A stretch of DNA of 64,000 nucleotides from Streptomyces sp. NBC_00576 (GCF_036345175.1 NZ_CP107780.1:10354001-10418000); one strand, 5' to 3'; positions 26,221-35,481 are shown, counted from the stretch's first letter. Notes: generated by a model from the letters alone, not told the origin. Numbers and translations: made by a program.

Positions 26221-27372
26221 TCAGCGAGTGCCGACCGCCGCGCGCACGGCCCGTCGGGCCAGCTGGCAGTCGTCGTGCAGCCGCCTCAGCAGCAGCCGCT
26301 GTTCCTCGCCGGACGGCGCAGCACCCGGCTGGGACGGTCCCGGTGCCGCCGGGGTCGACTCGTGCATCGAACGCTGCACGGCCAGCTCGTACGTGCGGAT
26401 CTCGCGCGTCAGTACCAGCATCAGGTTCACCAGGAAGGCGTCCCGGGCCGCCGGTCCCGCCGACTGCGCGAGTTGGCTGATCTGTCGCCGGGCCACCGGC
26501 GCGTCACCGAGGACCGCCCACAGCGTCGCCAGGTCGTACCCCGGCAGATACCAGCCCGCATGCTCCCAGTCCACCAGCACTGGACCGGCCGGTGAGAGGA
26601 GGATGTTGGACAGGAGCGCGTCGCCGTGACAGAACTGGCCCATCCCCTGGCGGCCCGACGAGTGCGCGATGCCGTGCACCAGCTTCTGGAGATCGCCCAT
26701 GTCCCGGTCGGTGAGCAGACCGAGCTCGTGATACCGGGAGATACGTGCCGCGTAGTCCAGCGGAGCGTCGAACGTGCCCGCGGGCGGACGCCAGCTGTTG
26801 AGCCGGCAGATCGCGCTGAGCGCTGCCCTGATGTCCGCACGCGGCGGCGCCTCGGCCGGGTGCCGCTGCAGGGCCGCGACCCGGCCGGGCATCCGCTCGA
26901 TGACCAGCGTGCAGTTGTCCGGGTCCGCCGCGATCAGCCGGGGCACCCGCACCGGCGGGCGGTGCCGGACGAACGAGCGGTAAGCGGCTATTTCGTGCCG
27001 GATCCGCTCGGCCCAGGCTGGGGACTGGTCAAGTAAACACTTGGCGACGGCCGTGCTGCGCCCTGTCGTCCCGACCAGGAGCACGGAGCGTCCGCTGCGG
27101 CGCAGCACCTGAACCGGGGCGAACTCCGGGCAGATCCGGTGCACCGACGCGATCGCCGTGCGCAACTGCGCGCCCTGGGGACCGGACAGGTCGAGTCTGC
27201 CGCTGAGCGGCTGGGTGCCGATCCCCGGCAGCCGTCGCGCCCGGCCGGCACCGGCACCGAGTACGGGGGCCGGGGCCGCCGGACGCGAGGGGTCGAGATA
27301 GGGGCCGCTGCCACCCGGGCGAGGGTGCAGCAGCCGGGGAGGGGCGGACACGGAGGACGATGCTGCGTACAT
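26221..27372 (-). CDS. APH-fold phosphotransferase family protein
   Basis: 383 residues. The C-terminal lobe has the aminoglycoside-phosphotransferase Brenner motif CHGDALLSNILL (His249, Asp251, Asn256) and the magnesium-binding VLVDWEHAG. The N-lobe has SVLLVGTTGRSTAVAKCL and IERMPG. The first 70 residues are proline-rich and disordered. The family phosphorylates many small molecules (choline, homoserine, sugars, antibiotics); there is no resistance context and no reason to call it an aminoglycoside kinase. It is divergent from the NsdA-like regulator gene across 233 bp, with only a poor ribosome site (GAAGGGA 13 nt upstream). Confidence 0.8.
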   Translation of the reverse strand: MYAASSSVSAPPRLLHPRPGGSGPYLDPSRPAAPAPVLGAGAGRARRLPGIGTQPLSGRLDLSGPQGAQLRTAIASVHRICPEFAPVQVLRRSGRSVLLVGTTGRSTAVAKCLLDQSPAWAERIRHEIAAYRSFVRHRPPVRVPRLIAADPDNCTLVIERMPGRVAALQRHPAEAPPRADIRAALSAICRLNSWRPPAGTFDAPLDYAARISRYHELGLLTDRDMGDLQKLVHGIAHSSGRQGMGQFCHGDALLSNILLSPAGPVLVDWEHAGWYLPGYDLATLWAVLGDAPVARRQISQLAQSAGPAARDAFLVNLMLVLTREIRTYELAVQRSMHESTPAAPGPSQPGAAPSGEEQRLLLRRLHDDCQLARRAVRAAVGTR

Positions 27373-27516
27373 GGGAGAAACAGATCCCTTCGTGTGCCTG
27401 CGACGGTCATGCGCTACCCGGCCCGGCCTCCCAGGTACACCCTGGGGAGTGTCCCTCGGTGACCGGGTCGGGGTGGCGCTTTCCTACCTGACACCCGTTG
27501 CCCAGTGGCACACCAT

Positions 27517-27546
27517 CTGGCGCACCCTGGCGAACCCTGGCGAATA
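27517..27546. repeat. Three 10-bp direct repeats upstream of NsdA-like gene
   Basis: CTGGCG occurs at 27517, 27527 and 27537, in units CTGGCGCACC, CTGGCGAACC and CTGGCGAATA. The exact 10-bp period places the sites on one face of the helix. Confidence 0.75.
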
Positions 27547-27559
27547 GTCGACCGGCATC

Positions 27560-27578
27560 TGACAGACGGTTACTGTCA
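27560..27578. promoter_or_regulatory. Inverted repeat before NsdA-like gene
   Basis: TGACAG-ACGGTTA-CTGTCA, perfect 6-bp arms with 7-nt spacer, ending 27 bp before the GTG start. Placement near the expected promoter suggests an operator, possibly autoregulatory. Confidence 0.5.
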
Positions 27579-27605
27579 ACTCAGCCGAGAACCTGGGGGC
27601 TTGAC

Positions 27606-29111
27606 GTGAGCGGACAACCCAACACTCGTCTGACTGACCTGTTCGGCCTGGCCGGCTGGTCCAAAGGCGAACTTGCGCGGCTGGTCAACCGGCAGGCGGC
27701 GGCCATGGGCCACCCCCAGCTGGCGACCGACACCTCGCGGGTACGGCGGTGGATCGACACGGGAGAGATCCCGCGCGATCCGGTGCCGCGTGTACTGGCT
27801 GCCCTGTTCACCGAGCGTCTCGGCCGTGTCGTGACCATCGAGGACTTAGGTCTGGTCCGGCACGGGCGTGTGGGGAAACGGCCGGGCGCCGGGAGTGCGG
27901 AAGCTCCCGACGGCGTGCCGTGGGCGCCCGAACGGACTGCCGCGGTCCTCACCGAATTCACGGGAATGGACCTCATGCTCAACCGACGCGGCTTGGTGGG
28001 TGCGGGCGTCGCGCTCACCGCAGGCTCCGCACTCAGTAGTGCCATGCACGACTGGCTGCACACCGACCCGACTCTCTCCGCCGACGCACCCGTCCTGGAC
28101 GACCCCCTGCACGCGGATCCCGCTGACCCTGCCGGTTTCGACCGATACGAGGCCGCCCCCATCGGGTGGCAGGAGATCGAGGAACTGGAAGCCGCGGTCG
28201 AGGTGTTCCGGGCCTGGGACGCCGCCCGCGGCGGTGGACTCCAGCGCAAGGCGGTGGTGGGTCAGCTCAACGAGGTGGGCGGCATGCTCGCCTACCGACA
28301 TCCCGAACCCCTCCAGCGGCGCCTGTGGGGCGTCGCCGCCAACCTCGCCGTCCTCGCCGGCTGGATGTCGCACGACGTCGGCCTGGAACCCACGGCCCAG
28401 AAGTACTTCGTCATCGCCGCCCACGCGGCCCGAGAGGCCGGCGACCGGCCGCGTGCCGGGGAGGCGCTCTCCCGGGCGGCCCGCCAGATGGTGCACCTGG
28501 GCCGGCCCGACGACGCACTCGACCTCATGAAGCTCGCCAACTCCGGCTCGGGCGAGGAAACCCTGCCACGTACCCAGGCCATGCTGTACACCGTCGAGGC
28601 CTGGGCGCAGGCGTCGATGGGGCGCGGCCAGGCGATGCGGCGCACTCTCGGTCAGGCGGAGGACCTCTTCGTCTCCGACAAGGCAGATGTGCCGCCGCCG
28701 AGCTGGATGCAGATGTTCAAGGCGGAGGACCTGTACGGCATGCAGGCCCTGGCCTACCGCACCCTGGCCGAGCACGAACCGGCCGCGGCCGTGCACGCCC
28801 AGTACTACGCGGAGAAGGCCCTGGAACTGAGGGTCGACGGCCGGGAGCGGTCGAAGATCTTCGACTTCCTGTCCATGGCCTCCGCCTGTTTCATCGCGGA
28901 CGACCCCGAACAGGCAGCCCGGTACGCGCGGTTGGCCCTGGTGTCGATGGGCTCGAACTCGTCCCGTCGCACCTGGGACCGGCTGCGCGAAATGTACCGG
29001 CTCACTGCCGAGTACTCCAGCTTTCCGAAGATCAACGAACTCCGCGAGGAGATCAAGCTGTCCCTGCCGAAGCAGACGAAGGGGAGGGGCGGCACCACCA
29101 CGCGGGTATAG
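27606..29111 (+). CDS. NsdA-like developmental regulator (HTH plus TPR-like helices)
   Basis: 501 residues from GTG 27606 (GGGGG 8 nt upstream). The N-terminus (NTRLTDLFGLAGWSKGELAR, then RWIDTGEIPRDPVPRVLAALF) forms a DNA-binding XRE-like domain, followed from about residue 190 by a long alpha-helical TPR-like region. This architecture and the opening sequence agree with the large Streptomyces family that includes NsdA and NsdB, negative regulators of sporulation and antibiotic production; which paralogue this is cannot be decided from the sequence alone. The promoter region has three phased 10-bp repeats and an inverted repeat. The PAS-PP2C gene is convergent 54 bp downstream, a plausible developmental neighbourhood together with the SsgA-like gene. 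Confidence 0.75.
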   Translation: MSGQPNTRLTDLFGLAGWSKGELARLVNRQAAAMGHPQLATDTSRVRRWIDTGEIPRDPVPRVLAALFTERLGRVVTIEDLGLVRHGRVGKRPGAGSAEAPDGVPWAPERTAAVLTEFTGMDLMLNRRGLVGAGVALTAGSALSSAMHDWLHTDPTLSADAPVLDDPLHADPADPAGFDRYEAAPIGWQEIEELEAAVEVFRAWDAARGGGLQRKAVVGQLNEVGGMLAYRHPEPLQRRLWGVAANLAVLAGWMSHDVGLEPTAQKYFVIAAHAAREAGDRPRAGEALSRAARQMVHLGRPDDALDLMKLANSGSGEETLPRTQAMLYTVEAWAQASMGRGQAMRRTLGQAEDLFVSDKADVPPPSWMQMFKAEDLYGMQALAYRTLAEHEPAAAVHAQYYAEKALELRVDGRERSKIFDFLSMASACFIADDPEQAARYARLALVSMGSNSSRRTWDRLREMYRLTAEYSSFPKINELREEIKLSLPKQTKGRGGTTTRV

Positions 29112-29165
29112 GCCGCAGACCGGTCCTCACCTTGACCGTTACGAGGAGGGTTACTACGAGGACTG

Positions 29166-30605
29166 TTACGGGGCCACCCTGGCGATCAGTACGCAGGCGT
29201 CGCCTTCGCGCTCGGTCTCGCCGAACTCCTCCACCACCGCCCGTACACATTCCTGCGCGTTCCGCGCCTCGCCGAAGCGCGGGGCCAGTTCGAGCAGGCG
29301 GTGCGCGGCGGCGCCTTCCCGGCGTCCGGGCACCAGTCCGTCGGTGTGCAGGAGGAGGACGTCACCGGGTTCGAGGGTCTCCTCGGCTTGCCCGTAGACC
29401 GCGCCGGAGGTCGCGCCGAGCAGGACGCCGTCCGGTGGGTTCAGTACGCGCCCCGTCCCGTCGCGGAACAGCAGCGGGGCGGGGTGTCCTGCCTGGGCCC
29501 AGGTGAGGGTGCGGGTTTCTGGCCGGTAGCGGCAGCAGACCGCGCCGGCCAGGGCCGGCTGGACGGACGCGTCGAGTAACTGGTTGAGCCAGGACATGAG
29601 TTGACCCGGTTGGGTGCCCGCCACGGCCATGCCACGCAGTGCGCCCAGCAGCATCGCCATGCCCGAGGTCACGGTCACCCCGTGTCCCGTGAGGTCGCCG
29701 ACGCTCAACAGGGTGTCGCCGTCGGACAGTTCGAGGGCGTCGTACCAGTCGCCGCCGATCAGCGCGCTCGTCGAGGAGGGGAGGTAGTGGGCGGCCAGAT
29801 CCAGGGCCTCGGGTCCCTGGTGCGGGAGCCGCAGGGAGCCGCGCCACGGCGGTAGCACAGACTCTTGCAGCTCGACCGCGAGCCGGCGCTCGGACTGTGC
29901 GTGGTGCCGGTGACGCTGCAACGAGTCCCGGCTCTCGCTCACCGTCCGCTGGTTGCGGCGCAGTTCGCTGACGTCCCGCAGCACGGCCCACATGGAGGCG
30001 GTGCTGCCGTCGTCGTCGAGCACGGGCTCGCCCATCATGTGCACGGTCCGTACGTCGCCGTCGGGCCGCAGGATGCGGAACTCGCCGTCGATGGGCTTGG
30101 CGTCGATCAGGCAGTCCGTAACCATCACGGTGAGCCTCGGCCGGTCCTCGTCGAGGACCAGGGAGGGCAGCTCGTCGAGGGTGAGCGGGTCTGCGGCGGG
30201 GTCCCGGCCGAGGATCTCGTACAGCTCACCGGACCAACTGGCCTTGTCCGTAAGGAGATTCCACTCGGCGCTGCCGACCCGGCTGAGGAGCGAGTCCTCC
30301 CGGGGAGCGGTCTGCGCGGCACGGACGGAGGGCGCCGCCTCGACGCCGCCGGGAACCTCGGGCAGGGGCTGCGGGCCGTCCCGCAACTGCGCCAAGTGGT
30401 CGTCGAGTTCGCTGAGTTGATGCAGCGCCAGGTCGTACAGAGCGCGCTGCCAGCGTTCCTGTGGGCCCGATCCGTCAGCAGGTGCGTCCCGGCGTACGGC
30501 ATCCACGTCACCCTTGAGCTGTCGGGCCTGCGTGATGAGCGCGTCGACCGAGCCGCGCGCGGGCGGCTGGGCGGCTGGATGGTCCGCGGAGAGATGGGGC
30601 GGCAT
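29166..30605 (-). CDS. PAS domain PP2C-type (SpoIIE) phosphatase
   Basis: 479 residues from ATG 30605 (GGAG upstream); a longer frame to 30728 lacks support. N-terminal helical region (1-105), PAS/PAC sensor domain (about 110-230: AEWNLLTDKASWSGELYEIL, GEPVLDDDGSTASMWAVLRD), short coiled linker, then SpoIIE/RsbU-type phosphatase (about 260-478) with metal ligands in GGDWYDAL, SVGDLTGHG and the C-terminal EGDACVLIAR. Such proteins dephosphorylate anti-anti-sigma factors in SigB-like partner-switching. No anti-sigma or antagonist gene is adjacent. No membrane segment is seen, so the signal is probably cytosolic (redox or ligand). Confidence 0.88.
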   Translation of the reverse strand: MPPHLSADHPAAQPPARGSVDALITQARQLKGDVDAVRRDAPADGSGPQERWQRALYDLALHQLSELDDHLAQLRDGPQPLPEVPGGVEAAPSVRAAQTAPREDSLLSRVGSAEWNLLTDKASWSGELYEILGRDPAADPLTLDELPSLVLDEDRPRLTVMVTDCLIDAKPIDGEFRILRPDGDVRTVHMMGEPVLDDDGSTASMWAVLRDVSELRRNQRTVSESRDSLQRHRHHAQSERRLAVELQESVLPPWRGSLRLPHQGPEALDLAAHYLPSSTSALIGGDWYDALELSDGDTLLSVGDLTGHGVTVTSGMAMLLGALRGMAVAGTQPGQLMSWLNQLLDASVQPALAGAVCCRYRPETRTLTWAQAGHPAPLLFRDGTGRVLNPPDGVLLGATSGAVYGQAEETLEPGDVLLLHTDGLVPGRREGAAAHRLLELAPRFGEARNAQECVRAVVEEFGETEREGDACVLIARVAP

Positions 30606-31090
30606 GACGCACTCCGATGAGGGGACGGTACGACCAAGGCTGACGGAAGGACCGGTTACGACTGTTGCACAGCCTGCGACGCCCTGTAAGGGATTTGGCA
30701 ACACACGATGCGGTGGTGCTTCTGGCATATGCCACAGTCTTCTCGGCCGATTCTCCTGGTGCGAGAACGGTACGCGTTCGGTGTATCAAGTCGTAGGTGG
30801 GGTACGCGACTTGGCGGATCGATGGGGATGAGTGGCAACTCATTCAGGCGCGTGTTCGACGACCTTTTGTGCGATGCGTGGCGGTGTGTTGCCGGGGCGC
30901 ACCGTCAGGTTGCCCCTGAATCGCCCAGCGGTTCGCGATCCCTGCGGAAAACCGCGCGTGTTAGTGATGCAGCTCACATTAAAAGCTGCGGATTCCGCGT
31001 AATCGGAGAGGCCATTTCGGGGTCGTAACACCACGTCGGCACAACGCGTCGGCCTCAACATCGTCGGCCCGAACCGGAGCGGAGACTGCC
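30606..31090. other. 485-bp divergent intergenic region
   Basis: No coding pattern; third-position GC falls and the region is richer in AT than its surroundings. It must hold the promoters of the PP2C gene (leftward) and the SsgA-like gene (rightward). The only strong signal is a CRP-like palindrome at 30964-30977. A 106-codon open frame (30708-31028) has atypical codon use and is rejected. Confidence 0.6.
30964..30977. promoter_or_regulatory. CRP-like site GTGA-N6-TCAC
   Basis: GTGATGCAGCTCAC, a perfect match to the classical CRP half-site arrangement and embedded in TTA...CATTAA, 114 bp before the SsgA-like ATG. Streptomyces has one Crp protein with roles in germination and development; binding here is inferred. 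Confidence 0.5.
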
Positions 31091-31531
31091 ATGGATGTCA
31101 CCCTCGAACAGCCCGCGCGTGCACGTCTGATCACCTCGGAGGAGCAGGAGCTCCCCATCCATGCCACGCTCCGCTACGCCTCGACCGATCCGCTGGCCGT
31201 GCACATCGATTTTCCGGCGGAGGTCGCCCTCGACGGCGAGGGGGTGAGCTGGACCTTCGCCCGGAGCCTGCTGGAGGAGGGTGTACGGCGGCCTGCCGGG
31301 GGCGGCGATGTGCACATCTGGCCGTGCGGGCCCGCGCGCACGGTCCTGGAACTCCACTCGCCGCACGGCCTGGCCCTGCTCCAGTTCGACACACCGGCTC
31401 TGAGCCGATTTCTGCTCCGTACGTTCGCCGTCGTGGCGGCGGGGCGAGAGGATCTCGGCGACGCCGTGGACCGCGGCCTGTCCGACCTCCTCGGCGCCCC
31501 TTCGGCGGGGAGCGAGGGCAGGGAACAGTGA
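31091..31531 (+). CDS. SsgA-like (SALP) sporulation/cell division protein
   Basis: 146 residues. The SALP signature is clear: ATLRYASTDPLAVHIDFPAE, WTFARSLLEEGVRRPAGGGDVHIWP, LELHSPHGLALLQFDTPALSRFLLRT. SsgA-like proteins are found only in morphologically complex actinomycetes and control septum site selection, spore wall assembly or spore separation (SsgB recruits FtsZ). The 12-residue acidic C-terminal tail and lack of flanking division genes do not let me choose among SsgA-G. GGAG lies upstream at 31079. A CRP-like site sits in its long upstream region. It converges with the baeRF gene across 55 bp. Confidence 0.9.
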   Translation: MDVTLEQPARARLITSEEQELPIHATLRYASTDPLAVHIDFPAEVALDGEGVSWTFARSLLEEGVRRPAGGGDVHIWPCGPARTVLELHSPHGLALLQFDTPALSRFLLRTFAVVAAGREDLGDAVDRGLSDLLGAPSAGSEGREQ

Positions 31532-31586
31532 GGGTGGAGGCGCCTGCCTCTGGAGCCGGGGGACGCGGGGGTCGGTGGGGCAGGGG

Positions 31587-32684
31587 TCAGTAACGCAGTA
31601 CCCCGGCGATCCCCGCCGCCTCGGCGAGCGCCCCGTCCGGTACGAAGCGGACCTCCGCCCCGGTGCTCAGGCACCGCTCCACGATCTCGTCCACGATGTC
31701 CTCGCGGGCGTCGAGGTCTCCGCTCGCGGCGGGCACGAGATGGTCGCCGTCGGCGTCCCGTACCGTCACGCGGTAGTTCTCCTCGACGGCGAGCAACCGG
31801 ACGCGTCCCTCGGCGGCGCTGTGCCACACCTCGTCCACGCCGGCGGCGAACTCCCGTCGGCCACGGGCTGTTTCGAGATCCCGCCGGACCGCGTCGGCCT
31901 CCGCCCGCTGCCGGTCGGCGACCAGACCCTGGACGGCCTGCCACACCGTCTCGGCGCGGGCGTGTCCGAGGCCGCCGTGCGGGACGTGCGTCGCGTCCCT
32001 GGTGGCGGTACCGGCCTCGGCCAGAGCGGCCAGGGCGGCCGGCTCGCCGCTCACGTACAGCGGACGCGGGTGGGTACGCAGTACGCGGCCCAGAGCGGTG
32101 TCCGCGTCACGGAGGAACCGGCGCGTGTGCTCGTCCCGGAAGGTGCTCGGCAGATCGCCGACACGCTCCTGACGCTCGGCGTCCGGGTCCACCAGGCTCC
32201 GGCTCAGCGGAAAGCCGCCGGTTTTCTCCTCGGCGACGCGGTCCGTGCCGCCGTTCCACAGCGAAACACGGTCGGCGGCGACCGACAGCACCCAGAACGG
32301 CCGTTCGGCGGCGTGCGCGGAGACCAGGTTCCGGGTCAGGAAGGTGTCCGAGAGCACCACCCGCTCGGGCACCGGCCTGGCCAGGGACCACACCTGGTGC
32401 TCCCCGGGCGCCGCGAAGATCACCAGACCGTCCTCGGCGTGCGCGAGATCCACCTCGGCGAGGGCCCGGTCGAGCTGGTCGGCGACGTCGACGCGCCGCT
32501 CGCGGGTGACGGCCGGATCGGCCTCCAGGCGCTTCTTGGCCTCGGCCACGGCGTTGCGCAGCCGAACCGGATCCTGTGCGTTGTCGGGTTCGCGGCGGTG
32601 TGTCGGCGTCAGTACGGAGACCGCGGGGTAGGGGCGCGGGCGCCGCAGTTCGGTGAGCGTCGCGGGACTGAGTGCGTGCTCCAT
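31587..32684 (-). CDS. baeRF-family protein (release-factor eRF1-like fold)
   Basis: 365 residues. Pattern of the bacterial archaeo-eukaryotic release factor (baeRF) family: N-terminal YPAVSVLTPTHR, central FWVLSVAADRVSLWNGG, RPLYVSGEPAALAAL, and C-terminal DEVWHSAAEGRVRLLAVEENYR. By fold these relate to Pelota/eRF1 and are proposed to rescue or modify ribosomes under stress; experimental data are scarce. No Shine-Dalgarno precedes ATG 32684; a TACAGT hexamer ends 6 nt upstream, consistent with leaderless translation. Often misannotated as a chemotaxis protein. Confidence 0.75.
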   Translation of the reverse strand: MEHALSPATLTELRRPRPYPAVSVLTPTHRREPDNAQDPVRLRNAVAEAKKRLEADPAVTRERRVDVADQLDRALAEVDLAHAEDGLVIFAAPGEHQVWSLARPVPERVVLSDTFLTRNLVSAHAAERPFWVLSVAADRVSLWNGGTDRVAEEKTGGFPLSRSLVDPDAERQERVGDLPSTFRDEHTRRFLRDADTALGRVLRTHPRPLYVSGEPAALAALAEAGTATRDATHVPHGGLGHARAETVWQAVQGLVADRQRAEADAVRRDLETARGRREFAAGVDEVWHSAAEGRVRLLAVEENYRVTVRDADGDHLVPAASGDLDAREDIVDEIVERCLSTGAEVRFVPDGALAEAAGIAGVLRY

Positions 32685-32785
32685 ATGTGCACTGTAGGGC
32701 GGATTCGGGCGTCAGGCATTCGGAGTAGTCGGGGCGAGCGGGCGCGGGGAGCCGAGGAGGTCCGCCCGGCACCCGTGAGCGGGCC

Positions 32786-34372
32786 TCAGTCCTCGTCGTC
32801 CGCGCCGCAGGAGCTGCCGTCGGCCGGGAGGGAGCCGTACAGCAGGAACGCGTCGACCGTGCGGTGCACGCACTTCGAGGACGCGTACCCGGTGTGGCCC
32901 TCGCCCTTGTTGTCGAGGACGACAGCCGACGAGCCCAGCCGCTCGGCCGTCTCCGTGGTCCAGCGGTACGGCGTGGCCGGGTCGCCGCGCGTGCCCACCA
33001 GAAGCATCTTCGGCGCGTCGACGTCCCGTACCTCCGTTCGGATGAAGTCCGTGCCCTTGGGGCGGCCGTAGCACGTCAGGACCTCGGTGAGGCGGTAGCG
33101 GCCGAACACCGGGGAGGCCTTCTCGTAGGTGGCGCGCAGGGCGGCGAGATCCTTGGTGATCCGGGCCGCGGTGGGCCGGTCGGGGTCGTCCGCGCAGTTG
33201 ATCGCCATCAGCGCGGCGGGGAGGTTGTCGATGGGTATCTCGACATCGTCGACGAGTCCGCCGTCGGAGCCGGGGGAGGGGTCCTGGCGCGGGAGGACGG
33301 GGACAGCGACGCCTGAGGTGCCGAACCCCATGATCCCTCGTGGGTCCCCGTCCTCGACCAGCGTGGTGAGGGCCCGCTCCAGGGCCGGCCACATCTGGTT
33401 GCTGTATAGCCCCTGGCCGATGGCGCCCACGAGGTCCTGACCGGAGAAGCGGCCACCGAAGCCGGTCGGCACCGGGTCCTCGTCGAGCGAGCCGACCAGG
33501 TCGACGACCCGCTGTCGGGCGGTGCGCGCGTCCTGCCCGAACGGGCAGGCGATGTCCTTCACACACCAGTTGAGGAAGCCCTCCAGGGCGGTCTGCTGCC
33601 CGGCGGCGCCCGCGAGGCCCTGCTCGGCGAGCGACTCGGTCAGGGTGTCGACGCCGTCGAGGACGAACCGGCCCACCTTCTTGGGGAATTGGGCCGCGTA
33701 CACCGCGCCGAGTCGTGTGCCGTACGAGAAGCCGAAGTAGTTGAGCTTCTTGTCGCCCAGGGCCTGGCGCATCACGTCGAGGTCGCGGGAGGCGTCGACG
33801 GTGCCGATGTGGCGCAGGACGGGCCCGGAGTGCCGTACGCAGGCCTGGGCTGCCCTGCGCAGTTGTTCGAGGACGGCACGCGGATTGCGCCAGGCTTTGT
33901 CGCCGGTCACCTCGGCGTCCGTGGCCGTGTCCTCGCCGCAGCTGACGGGGGAGGACCTGCCGACGCCGCGCGGGTCGAAGGTGACGACGTCGTAGCCGTT
34001 CGTCAGGCCCATGAAGTCCTTGCCGTCATAGGCGAGTTGACTGACGCCTGCGCCACCGGGACCGCCGAAGTTGAGCAGCACCGAGCCGCGGGACTTCCCG
34101 GTCGTCCGATAGCGGGCCATCGCCAGTTCGAGGGTGGCACCGCCGGGCTTCGCGTAGTCGAGCGGGACGGTGACCTTGCCGCACTGGAGGTCGTCCGTGG
34201 GCAGGTCGTCCATCGCCGTCTCGTCGGCGCAGGCCGACCACTTGATCTTCTGGTGGTAGAAGCGGGACAGGCCGGGCTCGTCGTCCGCCGAGGTCACCAT
34301 CGGCGCACCCGTCCCCAGCAGGGCGAGGGTCGCGGCCGAGGCGAGCGCCCGGCGTGGGTACGCGGACCGCAT
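32786..34372 (-). CDS. Secreted tripeptidyl aminopeptidase-like alpha/beta hydrolase (S33, TAP-like)
   Basis: 528 residues from ATG 34372 with GGAGG 4 nt upstream; the frame remains open to 34774 without support. Signal peptide RSAYPRRALASAATLALLGT then GAPMVTSA. Catalytic triad by motif: Ser216 in FGFSYGTRLG, Asp in VGTRGDPATPY and His in GEGHTGYASSKC, with the oxyanion strip LNFGGPGGAG. The C-terminal TAP domain (about 410-510) with the conserved cysteines is present. Related to Streptomyces Tap/SlpD/SlpE mycelium-associated peptidases that remove tripeptides from protein N-termini. Divergent from a GNAT gene. Confidence 0.88.
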   Translation of the reverse strand: MRSAYPRRALASAATLALLGTGAPMVTSADDEPGLSRFYHQKIKWSACADETAMDDLPTDDLQCGKVTVPLDYAKPGGATLELAMARYRTTGKSRGSVLLNFGGPGGAGVSQLAYDGKDFMGLTNGYDVVTFDPRGVGRSSPVSCGEDTATDAEVTGDKAWRNPRAVLEQLRRAAQACVRHSGPVLRHIGTVDASRDLDVMRQALGDKKLNYFGFSYGTRLGAVYAAQFPKKVGRFVLDGVDTLTESLAEQGLAGAAGQQTALEGFLNWCVKDIACPFGQDARTARQRVVDLVGSLDEDPVPTGFGGRFSGQDLVGAIGQGLYSNQMWPALERALTTLVEDGDPRGIMGFGTSGVAVPVLPRQDPSPGSDGGLVDDVEIPIDNLPAALMAINCADDPDRPTAARITKDLAALRATYEKASPVFGRYRLTEVLTCYGRPKGTDFIRTEVRDVDAPKMLLVGTRGDPATPYRWTTETAERLGSSAVVLDNKGEGHTGYASSKCVHRTVDAFLLYGSLPADGSSCGADDED

Positions 34373-34559
34373 GATGCCTCCATGGGCGGGCCCGGCTGTG
34401 GACCGGGACGACGCCCTCGAACACGATATGCGGGCCCCTGGAACCTCGCCTCCCGGCGGGCGGACCCGCGTGCGCACCGGCGCCGGACGGTCGCGGCCCC
34501 TGCCGGATCCATGGTCGGATGGGGCGGCATCCCCCCACTGAACGGAACGGAGCGCCCCC

Positions 34560-35462
34560 ATGACCCCCTCCGCCGGCCCGCCCTCCCCGGCTCCCGAAGA
34601 CCTCGTCGTCACCCGGGCCACGCCCGAGGACTGGCCCGTGGTCACCGGCTGGGCGGCCGACGAAGGCTGGAACCCGGGGCTGTCGGACAGTGCCGGGTTC
34701 TTCGCCCAGGACCCCGAGGGCTTCTTCATCGGCAGGGTCGGCGGGGTACCGGTCTCGGCGATCTCGGTCGTCAACTACGGGGAGACGTACGCCTTTTTGG
34801 GTTTCTATCTCGTCCGCCCCGACCTGCGCGGCCGTGGCTACGGGCTCACCACCTGGAAGACCGCGCTGGCCCACGCCGGCACCCGTACCGTCGGCCTCGA
34901 CGGAGTGGTCGCCCAGCAGGACAACTACCGCCGCTCCGGCTTCGAGCCCGCCCACCGCACCGTCCGGTTCACCGGAACCGCACCTGCCGCCCACACCCCG
35001 GCGCGCGTGCGTCCTGTACGGCAGGAGGACCTGGCGGCGATCACGGTCTACGACGCCCTCTGCACCCCCGCCGACCGGCCCCGTTTCCTGGAGTACTGGC
35101 TGACGGGCCCCGGCCATCGGGCCGTCGTGCGCGAAACCGGTGCCGACGGCTCTGGGGGCGGCCCCGAAAACCGCGCCATCACCGGCTACGGAGTCGTCCG
35201 CCCCGGCCGGGACGCGTCCCGCATCGGCCCGCTGTTCGCCGACACCGCCGACGACGCCCGGGCGCTGTTCGCCGCGCTGACCGCGGAGGCGGCGGGGACG
35301 GAGGTCGCGATCGACGTCCCCGAGACGAACGCGGCCGCCGTCGAGATGGTGGAGGCGGCCGGCTTCGCGCCGTCCTTCGAGACGGCACGCATGTACACGG
35401 GCCCGGTGCGGGAGTTCGCGCGGGCGAGGGTCTTCGGGGTGACCACGCTCGAACTCGGGTAG
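34560..35462 (+). CDS. Tandem GNAT acetyltransferase (YitH-like C-terminus)
   Basis: 300 residues, two acetyltransferase halves. The N-terminal GNAT domain (about 14-135) has the acetyl-CoA loop LVRPDLRGRGYGLTTWKTAL. The C-terminal half (about 150-290) matches the Acetyltransf_18/YitH type, with VRPGRDASRIGPLFAD and the closing NAAAVEMVEAAGF. The second half probably helps bind the acceptor. Substrate unknown. The ATG follows GAACGGAGCGCCCCC, giving a usable GGAG site. Divergent from the secreted peptidase gene and 19 bp from the convergent deaminase gene. Confidence 0.85.
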   Translation: MTPSAGPPSPAPEDLVVTRATPEDWPVVTGWAADEGWNPGLSDSAGFFAQDPEGFFIGRVGGVPVSAISVVNYGETYAFLGFYLVRPDLRGRGYGLTTWKTALAHAGTRTVGLDGVVAQQDNYRRSGFEPAHRTVRFTGTAPAAHTPARVRPVRQEDLAAITVYDALCTPADRPRFLEYWLTGPGHRAVVRETGADGSGGGPENRAITGYGVVRPGRDASRIGPLFADTADDARALFAALTAEAAGTEVAIDVPETNAAAVEMVEAAGFAPSFETARMYTGPVREFARARVFGVTTLELG

Positions 35463-35481
35463 CGGCGAACGCCCGTAGCGG

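Noticed and set aside
26221..27372. Reading the APH-fold gene as aminoglycoside resistance
   Set aside because: Only the general kinase fold is shown; the disordered N-terminus and context do not fit known resistance enzymes.
30708..31028. 106-codon frame in the PP2C-SsgA intergenic region
   Set aside because: Cys/Trp/Ser-rich, third-position GC is low, no ribosome site, no recognisable pattern.
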